This document shows positions 8,234 through 16,938 of a stretch of DNA of 64,000 nucleotides, in pieces; the stretch's first letter is position 1; each line of letters starts with the position of its first letter. The notes under the pieces are model-generated. The model was not told the DNA's origin. It ran no database searches and saw only the letters and a list, made by a program, of their open reading frames with translations. This DNA comes from Oscillospiraceae bacterium. GTDB taxonomy: Bacteria > Bacillota > Clostridia > Oscillospirales > Oscillospiraceae. The stretch spans positions 124,001-188,000 of the forward strand of contig CAJTFN010000007.1 in assembly GCA_910575815.1 (NCBI GenBank), given 5' to 3'. The position numbers were made by a program, and so were the translations under genes.

Positions 8234-8538
8234 GCGGCCCCGTCTTCGCCGTCTTCCGGGACATCGTCCGCCGGATTCCCCCTGGAAAGGTGGCCACCTA
8301 CGGGCAGATCGCCTGTCTGGCGGGGATGCCCCGCTGCGCCCGGACGGTGGGCTACGCTATGGCGGGCTGTCAGGACGCATCCGTTCCCTGCCACCGGGTG
8401 GTAGACCGTCTCGGCGGCACAAAGACCGTCTTCGACGTCCACGCTCCCGGCACCCAGCGGGCTCTCCTGGAGGCGGAGGGCGTCCTTTTCCGGCCCGACG
8501 GCATGGTAGACCTGGAGCGGTGCCAATGGCGGCCCTGA
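8230..8538 (+). CDS. MGMT-family methylated-DNA-protein methyltransferase-like protein (short form)
   Basis: The 102-aa protein is only the C-terminal DNA-binding domain of the O6-alkylguanine alkyltransferase family: IPPGKVATYGQIA, the helix-turn-helix RTVGYAM, and the active-site motif PCHRVV with Cys54. Alkyltransferase-like proteins (ATLs) of this length usually have Trp or Ala in place of this Cys; here Cys is kept, so real methyl transfer is possible. It is coupled to the amidase gene by a 4-base overlap, a link I cannot explain functionally. Confidence 0.88.
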   Translation: MSGPVFAVFRDIVRRIPPGKVATYGQIACLAGMPRCARTVGYAMAGCQDASVPCHRVVDRLGGTKTVFDVHAPGTQRALLEAEGVLFRPDGMVDLERCQWRP

Positions 8539-8543
8539 GATCA

Positions 8544-8590
8544 AAAAAACGTGAAACGGGGAGACGGTGTCTCCCCGTTTCACGTTTTTT
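8544..8590. terminator. Strong bidirectional terminator
   Basis: A perfect hairpin with 22-base arms (8544-8565 and 8569-8590) and a GGT loop; the arms begin with A6 and end with T6. It separates the convergent MGMT-like gene and tsaD. Confidence 0.95.
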
Positions 8591-8597
8591 ATCCCGT

Positions 8598-9638
8598 TCA
8601 CAGAAACGAACCGCCCCGCGTTCCGGCGGCCTGTTCCGCGATGTCTTTGGTGGCGCAGGCGTTCAGCTCCATCCCCGCCGTGTTCCCCGCCAGATACTCA
8701 TAGTAGCCCTGGGCGGCGATCATGGCTCCGTTATCCCCGCAAAGGCGCAGAGGCGGCAGGTACAGCCGGCAGCCCGCCTCCCGGCAGGCCCGTTCCAGGT
8801 CTGCCCGAATCACGGAGTTGGCGGCCACGCCTCCCGCGGCCACGATGGTCTTCCGCCCCGCCAGACGGGCCGCCTCCATGGTCCGGGGGACCAGGGTGCC
8901 GCTTACCGCCACGGCAAAGTCCCGGGCCAGAGCCGCCCGGTCCAGCTCCTCCCCCACCTGCTCCGCGTGATGGGCCAGATTCACCACCGCCGTTTTCAGC
9001 CCGGAAAAGCTCATGTCCAGGGGCGCTCCGTCCACCTGGGCATGGGGCAGCTTGTACACGCCCCCCTGGGACTGTTGGGCCAGCTCGTCCATGGGCTTCC
9101 CGCCGGGGTACGGCAGGCCCAACACCCGGGCCGCCTTGTCGAAGCACTCCCCCGCGGCGTCGTCCCGGGTGCCTCCCAGAATCCGCATGTCCGTATACCC
9201 CGCCACATCGATCAGCAGCGTGTTTCCCCCGGAGATAGCCAGGGCCAGGAAGGGCGGCTCCAGCTCCGGGAAGGCCAGATAGTTGGCGGCGATGTGCCCC
9301 CGGATGTGATGGACCGGAATCAGGGGGACCCCCAGGCCCAGGGCCACGGACTTTGCGAAGCTCAGCCCCACCAGCACCGCGCCAATGAGCCCCGGGGCGT
9401 AGGTCACCGCCACGGCGCCGATCTCCGACCGCCGGCAGCCCGCGTCTGCCAGGGCCTTTTCCGTCAGGGCGGCAATGGCCTCCACATGCTTGCGGGAGGC
9501 AATCTCCGGCACCACGCCGCCATAGAGGGCATGGATTTCCACCTGGGAGGCGACGGCATCGGACAGCACCCGCCGCCCGTCCTCCACCACCGCCGCGGCG
9601 GTCTCGTCGCAGGAGGACTCAAAACCTAAAATCTTCAC
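8598..9638 (-). CDS. tsaD: tRNA N6-adenosine threonylcarbamoyltransferase TsaD
   Basis: The 346-aa protein transfers the threonylcarbamoyl group to A37 of ANN-decoding tRNAs, with TsaB and TsaE. It shows ILGFESSCDETAAAVV at the N-terminus, the metal-binding HHIRGH at about 110-115, SGGNTLL at about 138-144 and GGVAANS near 275. Full length. It is the last gene of a long operon and follows two acetyltransferase genes, one of them rimI, a frequent partner. TsaB and TsaE are not in this window. Confidence 0.96.
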   Translation of the reverse strand: MKILGFESSCDETAAAVVEDGRRVLSDAVASQVEIHALYGGVVPEIASRKHVEAIAALTEKALADAGCRRSEIGAVAVTYAPGLIGAVLVGLSFAKSVALGLGVPLIPVHHIRGHIAANYLAFPELEPPFLALAISGGNTLLIDVAGYTDMRILGGTRDDAAGECFDKAARVLGLPYPGGKPMDELAQQSQGGVYKLPHAQVDGAPLDMSFSGLKTAVVNLAHHAEQVGEELDRAALARDFAVAVSGTLVPRTMEAARLAGRKTIVAAGGVAANSVIRADLERACREAGCRLYLPPLRLCGDNGAMIAAQGYYEYLAGNTAGMELNACATKDIAEQAAGTRGGSFL

Positions 9639-9650
9639 ACGCTCACTTCC

Positions 9651-10250
9651 TCAATCTTCGTTCCAGGGAACCTGGAGAAACGGTTCCGCCGCCGGGTCCC
9701 GGGGGATGCGGACATAGCGCTCATACTTCTCTCTGGGAAAGCGGTTTTGATAGATAAAACGGTTCTCCTCCATCAGCTCCCCGTCTCCCAGGGCCTCCCG
9801 CCACAGATACAGCATGTTGTAATGGACGCCGAAGACATCCGCGTCATAGCCCGCGTTCCGCAGTCCGTTCCGGGCGTAAAAGCTCAGCCGCCGCGCCGCC
9901 AGCGCCGGATCCGGGGCGTGGACCGGGGCCTCGCTCTCCACGAGAATTACCGTGTCCCTCTCCACCCGGCGAAGCTCCGAGAGCATCCGGGCTCCCGCGC
10001 CGCCGTTCCGGCGGCTCTCCGCCACGCAGAGGTAGTCCAGCAGCGCCCAGCCGGGGCGGCCCAGCCACAAAAAGCACTCCCCGGCGATTTCCTCCCCGTC
10101 AAAAAGACACCAGAGCCGGTAGCAGCCCTCCCGGCACATGGCCTGGATATTCGCCAGGGGCTTCAGCTCCGCCGGGGGAAAGGAGGGCTTCAAATCCCGC
10201 TCGTACACCGCCGCCACCTGCTCCGGCGCGGCCAATTTCAATTCCATCAT
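9651..10250 (-). CDS. GNAT-family N-acetyltransferase
   Basis: The 199-aa protein begins MMELKLAAPEQVAAVYERDLKPSFPP. The acyl-CoA-binding part is LLDYLCVAESRRNGGAGARML at about 89-109 (core ESRRNGGAGARML), followed by an acidic beta strand VILVESEAP. The acceptor substrate is unknown. The ATG at 10250 overlaps the rimI stop as ATGA, and tsaD starts 12 bases downstream, so it is within one co-translated group. Confidence 0.85.
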   Translation of the reverse strand: MMELKLAAPEQVAAVYERDLKPSFPPAELKPLANIQAMCREGCYRLWCLFDGEEIAGECFLWLGRPGWALLDYLCVAESRRNGGAGARMLSELRRVERDTVILVESEAPVHAPDPALAARRLSFYARNGLRNAGYDADVFGVHYNMLYLWREALGDGELMEENRFIYQNRFPREKYERYVRIPRDPAAEPFLQVPWNED

Positions 10251-10750
10251 GATTTCTCCTGCTCCCCGGAGAGGTTCAAGGTCATGATGACCGCGTCCTC
10301 CCTGGGGTGTTCGTAATAGTTTTTCCGCCGTCCCACGCCCCGAAAGCCCCGGCTTCCGTAGAGGGCGATGGCGGCGTAGTTGGACGCCCGGACCTCCAGG
10401 GTCAAAAAAGCCAGCCGGTTTCCCTTGGCAAAATCCAGGAACACCTGGAGCAGCTGTCCCGCCACCCCCTGCCGACGGCAGTCCGGCCGGACGGCCACGT
10501 TGAGAATGCAGCCCTCGTCCAGCACTACCTGGAGCCCCGCGTAGCCCGCCACGGCCCCTTGCTCGTCCAGCGCCACCAGAAAGGCTGCCAGATCGTTTTC
10601 CAGCTCCTCCGCCAGCATGTTCCGGGACCAGGGATCTGAAAAACAGGCTCGTTCCAGGGCCGCCACCTCGTCCAGATGGTCCCCGTTCATAGGGACAATC
10701 CGGACCTTCCTTTTGTTCTCCATAAAACCGTAAACTCCTTCCCGTGTCAT
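10247..10750 (-). CDS. rimI: Ribosomal protein alanine acetyltransferase RimI
   Basis: This 167-aa GNAT enzyme should acetylate the N-terminus of ribosomal protein S18. The CoA-binding loop is VRPDCRRQGVAGQLL (about 87-101), and the C-terminal GFRGVGRRKNYYEHPREDAVIM with its tyrosines is typical of RimI. I list the ATG at 10750, which overlaps the upstream stop as ATGA; an internal ATG at 10723 is an alternative because GGAAGGAG lies 11 bases before it. Proximity to tsaD is a common arrangement. Confidence 0.88.
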   Translation of the reverse strand: MTREGVYGFMENKRKVRIVPMNGDHLDEVAALERACFSDPWSRNMLAEELENDLAAFLVALDEQGAVAGYAGLQVVLDEGCILNVAVRPDCRRQGVAGQLLQVFLDFAKGNRLAFLTLEVRASNYAAIALYGSRGFRGVGRRKNYYEHPREDAVIMTLNLSGEQEKS

Positions 10751-11922
10751 CGCCGCCCCTCCGGGGCCAACAGCCTCCAGGCTCCCACCCGGTCGTCCCG
10801 CAGCAGGTCCGCGAGGCCCAGGGCCAGACGCTCCAGAATCTCCCGGTCCTCCGAGACGGCGAAAAAGGTCCTCTCGTCACAGGCGTACTCCACAAAGGGT
10901 CCGTCTTCGGGCTGGTAGTGCCGCAGGTATTCCCGGCTCAGCTCTTCCCAGTCCTCTCCCCCGCCCCGCAAGCCCGCCCGGAGGAACAGCTCCTGGTAAA
11001 ACCGCCCCGCCTCCAGCCCCAGGCAAACGCGCCCGCCGTATTCGGACCAGACAAAGGGGGCGATGTCCTCCTGAAACCAGTTCCCGTCCGCCCAGGGCTT
11101 CCGCCTCGGGTCCGCCCAGGGGCGGGCCGCCGGGAGACGGCGGTCCAGATTTTCATAGCCCCGCCAACGCAGATAGTCCAGCTCCGGCTTCAAAAGGGGG
11201 ACGGTCCAGCAGAAGCACACACCCCCTCCCTCCGGCCGGACGGCGCAGGGCAGCTCCGGCAGGCCCGAAAACGACAAATCCATCACGGCCCCGGCAAAGC
11301 CCGCGGCAGTCAGCGACAGGCTCCGGTAGACAGCATAGCCGATAAAGCCCATGGTGACCAGGCCATTCCAGGCCACGCCCCGCAGGGCCCGGCCCGGCCA
11401 GTCCTGGGCGGCGTCCCAGTCCGGCGGCAGCGCCAGAACCAGCTCCGCCCGCTGCGAGACGGTCTGACCGCCTCCAGCCTCCAGGATACAGGCCCCGGCC
11501 CCTACGGTAACGGCCTTCCAGAAGGGCAGCTCCTCCGTGGGCGGGACCAGGGCCACGTCGATGGCCGGTCCCTCTCCCCCTTCCCCCAGGTCCCAGTCCG
11601 CGATGGGGCCCAGGCTCTGCCGGATACACGCCTCCACCCGCCTTCGCTCCTCCGATGTATACCGGGCTTTCCGGAAGGCCTCCCGGCGGCGGTTCAGTGC
11701 CGCCTCCTCCGCCCTCTCCCGGGCGGAGGTCTCCTCTTCCCGACGGCGGCGGTCCCGGCGTTTCCTCCACCAACTCCGGCCGAACATCCAAAGGGCTGTC
11801 AGGCCGAAGACTCCGGCGAAAAACAGCACCACGCCGCCGAGCTCCGAAAAAAGCACATAGCACAAGACCATCATCAAAAGCGTGATCCAAATCCGCTTTT
11901 TCCACCAAGCCCGGTTTCCCAC
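10747..11922 (-). CDS. Membrane protein with SUFU (suppressor-of-fused)-like domain
   Basis: The 391-aa protein starts with two hydrophobic helices (residues about 8-40), then a highly charged Arg/Glu stretch (about 45-85, probable coiled coil), then a domain resembling bacterial suppressor-of-fused proteins: AELVLALPPDWD followed by a Trp-rich segment and LKPELDYLRWRG. Such bacterial proteins are often immunity-like or of unknown role. The start is GTG at 11922, with AAAGGAG 7 bases upstream. It sits 14 bases after the EamA gene and overlaps rimI. The SUFU call is pattern recognition, not certain. Confidence 0.55.
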   Translation of the reverse strand: MGNRAWWKKRIWITLLMMVLCYVLFSELGGVVLFFAGVFGLTALWMFGRSWWRKRRDRRRREEETSARERAEEAALNRRREAFRKARYTSEERRRVEACIRQSLGPIADWDLGEGGEGPAIDVALVPPTEELPFWKAVTVGAGACILEAGGGQTVSQRAELVLALPPDWDAAQDWPGRALRGVAWNGLVTMGFIGYAVYRSLSLTAAGFAGAVMDLSFSGLPELPCAVRPEGGGVCFCWTVPLLKPELDYLRWRGYENLDRRLPAARPWADPRRKPWADGNWFQEDIAPFVWSEYGGRVCLGLEAGRFYQELFLRAGLRGGGEDWEELSREYLRHYQPEDGPFVEYACDERTFFAVSEDREILERLALGLADLLRDDRVGAWRLLAPEGRR

Positions 11923-11936
11923 CGCCCCACTCCTTT

Positions 11937-12782
11937 CTACGACTCCTCCCGGCTGTACAGGGCGATGCCCAGCAGAATCAGCGCCCCACCCAAAAGCACC
12001 GGGACCCCCGGCCGTTCCCGGAACAGGAAGCCTCCCCAGGCCGAGGCGAACACCGGCTCCAGCAGCTTTGCCGTGGAGATAAAGGCCGGAGGCAGATACT
12101 TGAGGCCCCAGCTGAACACACTGTGTCCCAGTAAGGTGCAGAACACCGCCATTCCCAGGCCCGCCAGCAGATTCACGGGCCCCCAGCCGGTCAGGGCCTG
12201 TCCCCCCGCCAGGGCGGCGGCCAGCACCGTCCCTGCCGCCGAGAGATAGACCAGGGACGTATAAACCGTTGTGGAAAGCCTTCTCCGGCAGACGGCCCCC
12301 AGCATGGTGTACACCGCCACGCACACCGACCCCGTCAGGGCGAAGAGATTCCCCCGGAGGGCGGAGCCTCCGGAGGCGCCCGCCAGGGCCACCGCCACGC
12401 TTCCGCCAAAGGCCAGCCACACCGCCGCCCAGGCCCGGCGGCTGAGCTTCTTCCCCAAAAGCACCGCCGAGGCCAAGGCCACAAACAGCACCTCCGTATC
12501 CACCAGCACCACCGCTGCGGCAATGGAGGTCCAGCGGAGAGACTCGAAATAACAGGCAAAATGAATCCCCAGAAAAGCTCCGCTGAGGAGACTCAGCAGC
12601 AGCTCCCGCCCTCTGAGGTCCCGGAATTCCCCCCGCCGGACCAGGGCCAGGGGAACCAGGAGCAGCGCGGAAAAGAACATCCGGTAAAAGGCCAGCACCA
12701 GGGACGGCGCCGTGGCCCACCGGACAAACACGGCGGAGAGGGATACCCCCGCCACGCCCAAAAGCACCGTCAGCCGCTTCAC
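11937..12782 (-). CDS. EamA/DMT-family transporter
   Basis: The 281-aa protein has about ten hydrophobic helices in two similar halves, as in drug/metabolite transporters; the first EamA unit covers about 5-135 and the second about 145-275. Typical pieces are FVRWATAPSLVLAFYRMFF and LEPVFASAWGGFLFRE. The substrate is unknown (often amino acids or metabolites). It starts with GTG at 12782, which overlaps the upstream stop as GTGA. Confidence 0.88.
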   Translation of the reverse strand: MKRLTVLLGVAGVSLSAVFVRWATAPSLVLAFYRMFFSALLLVPLALVRRGEFRDLRGRELLLSLLSGAFLGIHFACYFESLRWTSIAAAVVLVDTEVLFVALASAVLLGKKLSRRAWAAVWLAFGGSVAVALAGASGGSALRGNLFALTGSVCVAVYTMLGAVCRRRLSTTVYTSLVYLSAAGTVLAAALAGGQALTGWGPVNLLAGLGMAVFCTLLGHSVFSWGLKYLPPAFISTAKLLEPVFASAWGGFLFRERPGVPVLLGGALILLGIALYSREES

Positions 12783-13276
12783 GCCATCCCCTCCAGCCGC
12801 TCCGCCGCCTCCGCCGGCGTCAGCCGGGAGACATCCAGCTTCTCCGTGCGCAGGATGGCATACAGCGGCAGATAGGACAGGCTCCGCTCCAGGGCGCCGG
12901 GCTCCCGCCGTCCGGCCCGGACGTCCGACTCAATCCGGGCGGCCAAAGCTTCCGGCGACGCAATCAGGGAGACGGCCTGGACCCGGCAGTCCCGGACGTC
13001 CAGGCGGGACAAAAGCCCATCCAGAATCCCCTGCCGGTGAAGCACCCAGCAGAAGATCACGTGGTCATAGGCGGAGCAGCGGAGGAAATTGTTCAGCAGG
13101 AAGCAGATGTTCTCCGTCACCATGGCCTTCGTCTCCTCCGTCACCTGGAAGGGGTTTCCGTCCCAGCACCAGTCCCCGTCTAGGAAAACGCTGCGGTACA
13201 GGCGCTTTTGGAGTTCCCGGTAGACGGTGGTCTTTCCCACCCCCATGGGCCCGCCGATGAGGTAGACGCGCTTCAT
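12779..13276 (-). CDS. Small P-loop NTPase / kinase-like protein
   Basis: The 165-aa protein begins with a clear Walker A motif, GGPMGVGKTT (residues 8-17), followed by FLDGDWCWDGNPF, which resembles the acceptor loop of small-molecule kinases such as gluconate or chloramphenicol kinases. Near the C-terminus RIESDVRAGRRE could be the lid. The phosphate acceptor is not known. It overlaps both neighbours by four bases, so it belongs to the polA-tsaD operon. Confidence 0.75.
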   Translation of the reverse strand: MKRVYLIGGPMGVGKTTVYRELQKRLYRSVFLDGDWCWDGNPFQVTEETKAMVTENICFLLNNFLRCSAYDHVIFCWVLHRQGILDGLLSRLDVRDCRVQAVSLIASPEALAARIESDVRAGRREPGALERSLSYLPLYAILRTEKLDVSRLTPAEAAERLEGMA

Positions 13277-13935
13277 TCCTCCGCCTCCCTCAGTCTGGCG
13301 GCGCACCAGTCCCGGGCGTCCTCCAAAATACTCCTCCGCCCGTTCAGCCGGGAAAAGCCGCCGGTTTCGCCTCGGGACAGCTCCGCCTCAATCCGCTCCA
13401 GGGCCCCGGCATACTGTCCCTCGCACAGAAGGCACAGAATAATCTCCAGCGTCTTGGGGCGCTCCGCCGCCTCCAGACGCTCCCGGTAGGCGGGCAGGTC
13501 CGGAAAAGCCAGGTCCTTCCCCGCCAGCTCCTCCGCCCAGTCGAAAATCGCCTCCACCGCCGCCTCCGGCTCCTCTGGCGCGGACAGCGGCTCCTTCCAG
13601 GTCGGCAGCCACAGCCCCCGGGCGGTGAAGGCTCCGGTGACGCGGAAGCTGAAGGGCTGCTTCGCCGCCTCCTCCGCCATCTGGAACACGTTCCAGTACA
13701 TCTCATCCACCACCAGAGGCTTGCAGCGCAGATCCGCTTTCACTACCTGTTCCCGTTCCAAAAAGGCCGGAAAGGCGATATACAGGATGTACAGGAAGCT
13801 GTCCCGGACCTGATACTGCTCCCCGGAAACCGTTTTCCAGCCCCGGCGCTTTCCCGTCTCCTTGCAGGTCTTTTTCAGGTTCTTTTCCAGGGTCTTTTCC
13901 CGCTCCCGGAGTATTCGCTGTTCCTCTCTTGTCAC
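13273..13935 (-). CDS. Hypothetical protein, 220 aa
   Basis: I do not recognise a family. The protein begins with a basic, coiled-coil-like stretch (residues 1-40, many Arg, Lys, Glu), then an alpha/beta region with conserved-looking aromatic residues (VDEMYWNVFQMAEEA, about 75-89), and a helical C-terminal half that could be tetratricopeptide-like. The start is GTG at 13935 with AAGAGGT eight bases upstream. The stop overlaps the kinase-like gene by ATGA. The 137 bases between it and polA contain only a short start-less frame. Confidence 0.7.
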   Translation of the reverse strand: MTREEQRILREREKTLEKNLKKTCKETGKRRGWKTVSGEQYQVRDSFLYILYIAFPAFLEREQVVKADLRCKPLVVDEMYWNVFQMAEEAAKQPFSFRVTGAFTARGLWLPTWKEPLSAPEEPEAAVEAIFDWAEELAGKDLAFPDLPAYRERLEAAERPKTLEIILCLLCEGQYAGALERIEAELSRGETGGFSRLNGRRSILEDARDWCAARLREAEE

Positions 13936-14072
13936 CGCAATACCTCTTTTCTGTACTCCAGATGGACGCCGGTATGCCCGATTCCCAAAGCCACGGCCCC
14001 CGGCCATAGATTTCCGGCAGGAATCCCATCCCCAGAGGCGAAAGCCCAAACATCCCCGCTCTCCTCTCGGAT

Positions 14073-16739
14073 TCAACCTTTGGCCTCCAGCCAGTTCTTT
14101 CCCCAGTGGGCCTCCGCCGTCAGAGGAACGCGGAGCCGGACCACCCGCTCCATTTCCTCCTCCAAAAGCCTTGCCACGGCCTCCGCCTGGTCCTCCGGAC
14201 ACTCCACAATCAGCTCGTCGTGAACCTGGAGCACCAGCCGGGCTGCGGGCTTCTCCGCCCGAAGCCGTCTCCACACCGCCACCATGGCCAGCTTCATCAC
14301 ATCCGCCGCTGTGCCCTGGATGGGCATGTTCAGCGCCACCCGCTCGCCGAAGGCGCGCAGGTTTTTATTCGAGGAGGTCAGCTCCGGCAAATCCCGCCGG
14401 CGGTGGAAAAGCGTTTCCACATAGCCCGTCTCCCGGGCCTTTCGGACCACCTCGTCCATATAGCGGCGCACACCGGGGAAGGTGGTAAAATAGGCCTCCA
14501 TATAGTCCTTCGCCTCCGCCACGGTCACCCCCAGGTCCTGGCTGAGGGAGAAGGCGGAGATACCGTAAACAATGCCGAAGTTCACGGCCTTGGCCCGGCG
14601 GCGCATCTCGTGGGTCACATCCTCCCGGGCCACATGGAAGACCTTCGCCGCCGTCTCGGCGTGGAAATCTCCCCCGGCCAGGAAGGCCGCCTCCATGTCC
14701 TCATCCCCGGCGATGTGGGCCAGAATACGTAGCTCGATCTGGGAGTAGTCCGCGTCCACCAGCACGCAGCCCTCCGCCGCCGTGAACATCCGGCGGAACT
14801 CGCTGCCAAGGTCCGTCCTCGTGGGAATGTTCTGCAAATTCGGCTCTGTAGAGCTGAGGCGGCCGGTGGCGGTGACGGTCATCTGGAAGTTTGTCCGCAC
14901 CCGACCGTCGGGATCCATGGCCTTCAGGAGGCCGTCGGCGTAGGTGGACTTCAACTTGGCGTACTGCCGGTACTCCAGCACGGCGTCCACAATGGGGTGC
15001 TGGAAGCGGAGCTTTTCCAGCACGTCGGCGTTGGTGGACCAGCCGGTTTTCGTCTTCTTCCCGTGGGGAAGTCCCAGGCGGCCGAACAGCACCTCTCCCA
15101 ATTGCTTCGGGGAATTGATGTTGAAGGGCTCCCCGGCCATCTCATAAATAGCGGCCTCTTGCCCGGCAATCCGGGCGGAGAGACACTCGCCAAACTCCGC
15201 CAGGGCCCGAGCGTCCACGTTGCAGCCCGCCGTCTCCGTCTCCGCCAGTACCCGGCACAACGGCAGCTCGGCGGTCTGGAAGAGCCCCCACTGGTTCCGC
15301 TCCCGAAGCCGGGGCGCCAGGACGCCGTAAAGAGCCTCTACCGCCGCGACGTAACGGTCCAGGGAGGCGGCGGCCTCCCCGCCGCCCAAGAGGGAGAAGG
15401 CGTCCGGCTCCAGGTAGAGGGACTTGGGCAATTCCTCGTTGAAATAGGTGACAAACAGGCGCTGGAGGTCATAGCTTCCCGCCGTGGCGTCCAGCAGATA
15501 GGCGGCCAGGGCGGTGTCGAAGACAAAGCCCTCCGCCGGGAGACCGCCCTCCAGCAGCGTCCGGGTCAAATCCTTGACGTTGTGGGAGACCTTTTTGACC
15601 TCCCCGGAGAAAAGAACCGCCAGGAGGGCGTTCCAGTCCCCCTGATAGCGCTCGAAAACCAGCTCCGCCAGCAGGACGCGGTCCTCCCCCGTCTCCCAGC
15701 AAACCCCCACGGCGGAGCAGTCCGGCCGGGCCAGAAGGGACACATGGTCCGCCTCCTTCCAAAGGGCCAGCAGCTCCTCCCCCCGGGCGGAGTCCGTCAC
15801 CGTCTCCACCGCAAGAACGGCTTTCTTCCGGGTCTCCGGAGCGGGAACGCCATGGGGGCTGAGCTTGAATTTCTCAATCAGCTTTGTAAACTCCAGCTTC
15901 AAAAACAGCGGGTAAGCCTGAGCGCCCGGGGCCTTCCGCCGGTTGTCCTCCGGGCAGAAGGCCAGAGGCACGTCTGTGACGATGGTGGCCAGCCAGTAAG
16001 AATGCCGGGCGTCCTGCTCCCCCTCCGCCAGCTTTTTGACAACGCCGGGCTTGGCGGGGGTGTCCGGGGCGGTCACGATTTCCGGCATGTGGGCATAGAG
16101 GTGATCGATTGAACCGTACATCTGCACCAGGGCCATGGCGGTCTTCTCCCCCACGCCCTTGACGCCGGGGATGTTGTCGGAGCTGTCCCCCATCAGGGCC
16201 TTCAAATCGATCATGTGAATCGGGTCGAAGCCGTATTCCTCCCGGAAGGCCGCCTCCGTCATGTCCCGGGTCGTCGTCTGGCCCATGCGGGTGGAAACCA
16301 GCTTTACCTTGGTGGTTTCATTGATGAGCTGCAAGCTGTCCTTGTCCCCGGTGACCACCACGCACTCCCAGCCCTCCGCCGCGCACTTCCGGGAGATGGT
16401 GCCCAAGAGGTCGTCGGCCTCCCAGCCCTCCAGCTCATAGCGCGGGATACTCAAAGCGTCCAGCACTTCCTTCAAAACCGGCACCTGCATTTGCAGCTCC
16501 TCCGGCATGGGCTTCCGGGTGGCCTTATAGGTGCCGTCGGCCTTGTGGCGGAAGGTAGGGGCGTGCAGGTCAAAGGTGACGCAGACCGCATCCGGGTTCT
16601 CCTCCCCCTCCAGACGCAAAAGCGTCGTCAAAAAACCGAAGACGGCGTGGGTGTAAAGTCCGTCCCGGGTTGTCAGGGGCCGGATGCCGTAGTAGGCCCG
16701 GTTGATGATGCTGTTTCCGTCGATGACCATGAGCTTCAT
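14073..16739 (-). CDS. polA: DNA polymerase I
   Basis: The 888-aa protein fills gaps in repair and replaces RNA primers. Domains in order: 5'-3' exonuclease (about 1-290, with MVIDGNSIINRAYYG and EGWEADDLLGT), a 3'-5' exonuclease-like domain (about 310-490) whose catalytic acidic residues look lost, and the polymerase domain with DYSQIELRILAH (motif A), RRRAKAVNFGIVYG (motif B) and QVHDELI (motif C). Full length. It heads the long operon that ends with tsaD. Confidence 0.97.
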   Translation of the reverse strand: MKLMVIDGNSIINRAYYGIRPLTTRDGLYTHAVFGFLTTLLRLEGEENPDAVCVTFDLHAPTFRHKADGTYKATRKPMPEELQMQVPVLKEVLDALSIPRYELEGWEADDLLGTISRKCAAEGWECVVVTGDKDSLQLINETTKVKLVSTRMGQTTTRDMTEAAFREEYGFDPIHMIDLKALMGDSSDNIPGVKGVGEKTAMALVQMYGSIDHLYAHMPEIVTAPDTPAKPGVVKKLAEGEQDARHSYWLATIVTDVPLAFCPEDNRRKAPGAQAYPLFLKLEFTKLIEKFKLSPHGVPAPETRKKAVLAVETVTDSARGEELLALWKEADHVSLLARPDCSAVGVCWETGEDRVLLAELVFERYQGDWNALLAVLFSGEVKKVSHNVKDLTRTLLEGGLPAEGFVFDTALAAYLLDATAGSYDLQRLFVTYFNEELPKSLYLEPDAFSLLGGGEAAASLDRYVAAVEALYGVLAPRLRERNQWGLFQTAELPLCRVLAETETAGCNVDARALAEFGECLSARIAGQEAAIYEMAGEPFNINSPKQLGEVLFGRLGLPHGKKTKTGWSTNADVLEKLRFQHPIVDAVLEYRQYAKLKSTYADGLLKAMDPDGRVRTNFQMTVTATGRLSSTEPNLQNIPTRTDLGSEFRRMFTAAEGCVLVDADYSQIELRILAHIAGDEDMEAAFLAGGDFHAETAAKVFHVAREDVTHEMRRRAKAVNFGIVYGISAFSLSQDLGVTVAEAKDYMEAYFTTFPGVRRYMDEVVRKARETGYVETLFHRRRDLPELTSSNKNLRAFGERVALNMPIQGTAADVMKLAMVAVWRRLRAEKPAARLVLQVHDELIVECPEDQAEAVARLLEEEMERVVRLRVPLTAEAHWGKNWLEAKG

Positions 16740-16783
16740 TTGGAAAATCCTCCCGTTCCAGGCAAAATTACCGCAGTGTTTCG

Positions 16784-16812
16784 ATTATACCATGTTCCCC
16801 GCCAATTCACAA
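16784..16812 (-). promoter_or_regulatory. polA operon promoter
   Basis: On the minus strand TTGTGA (16812-16807), 17 bases, TATAAT (16789-16784), 45 bases before the polA start codon. Confidence 0.75.
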
Positions 16813-16938
16813 CAACGGAAACCGGCCATTTTCTTTGTTTCTAATTTGTTTCTTTTTGTTCTTGTTTTGTAGTTTCTTTCCTTCGGCGAGCTGTCATACT
16901 ATTTGTAAACATTTGATACAAGGAAAGGAGCGTTGCCT

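Noticed and set aside
13932-14072. A short frame on the minus strand after polA, in frame with its stop and ending in a GTGA overlap with the next gene
   Set aside because: It has no ATG, GTG or TTG near a ribosome binding site; the only well-placed ATG (14053) is in another frame that runs deep into the next gene. It could be a decayed small gene, but I cannot support it.
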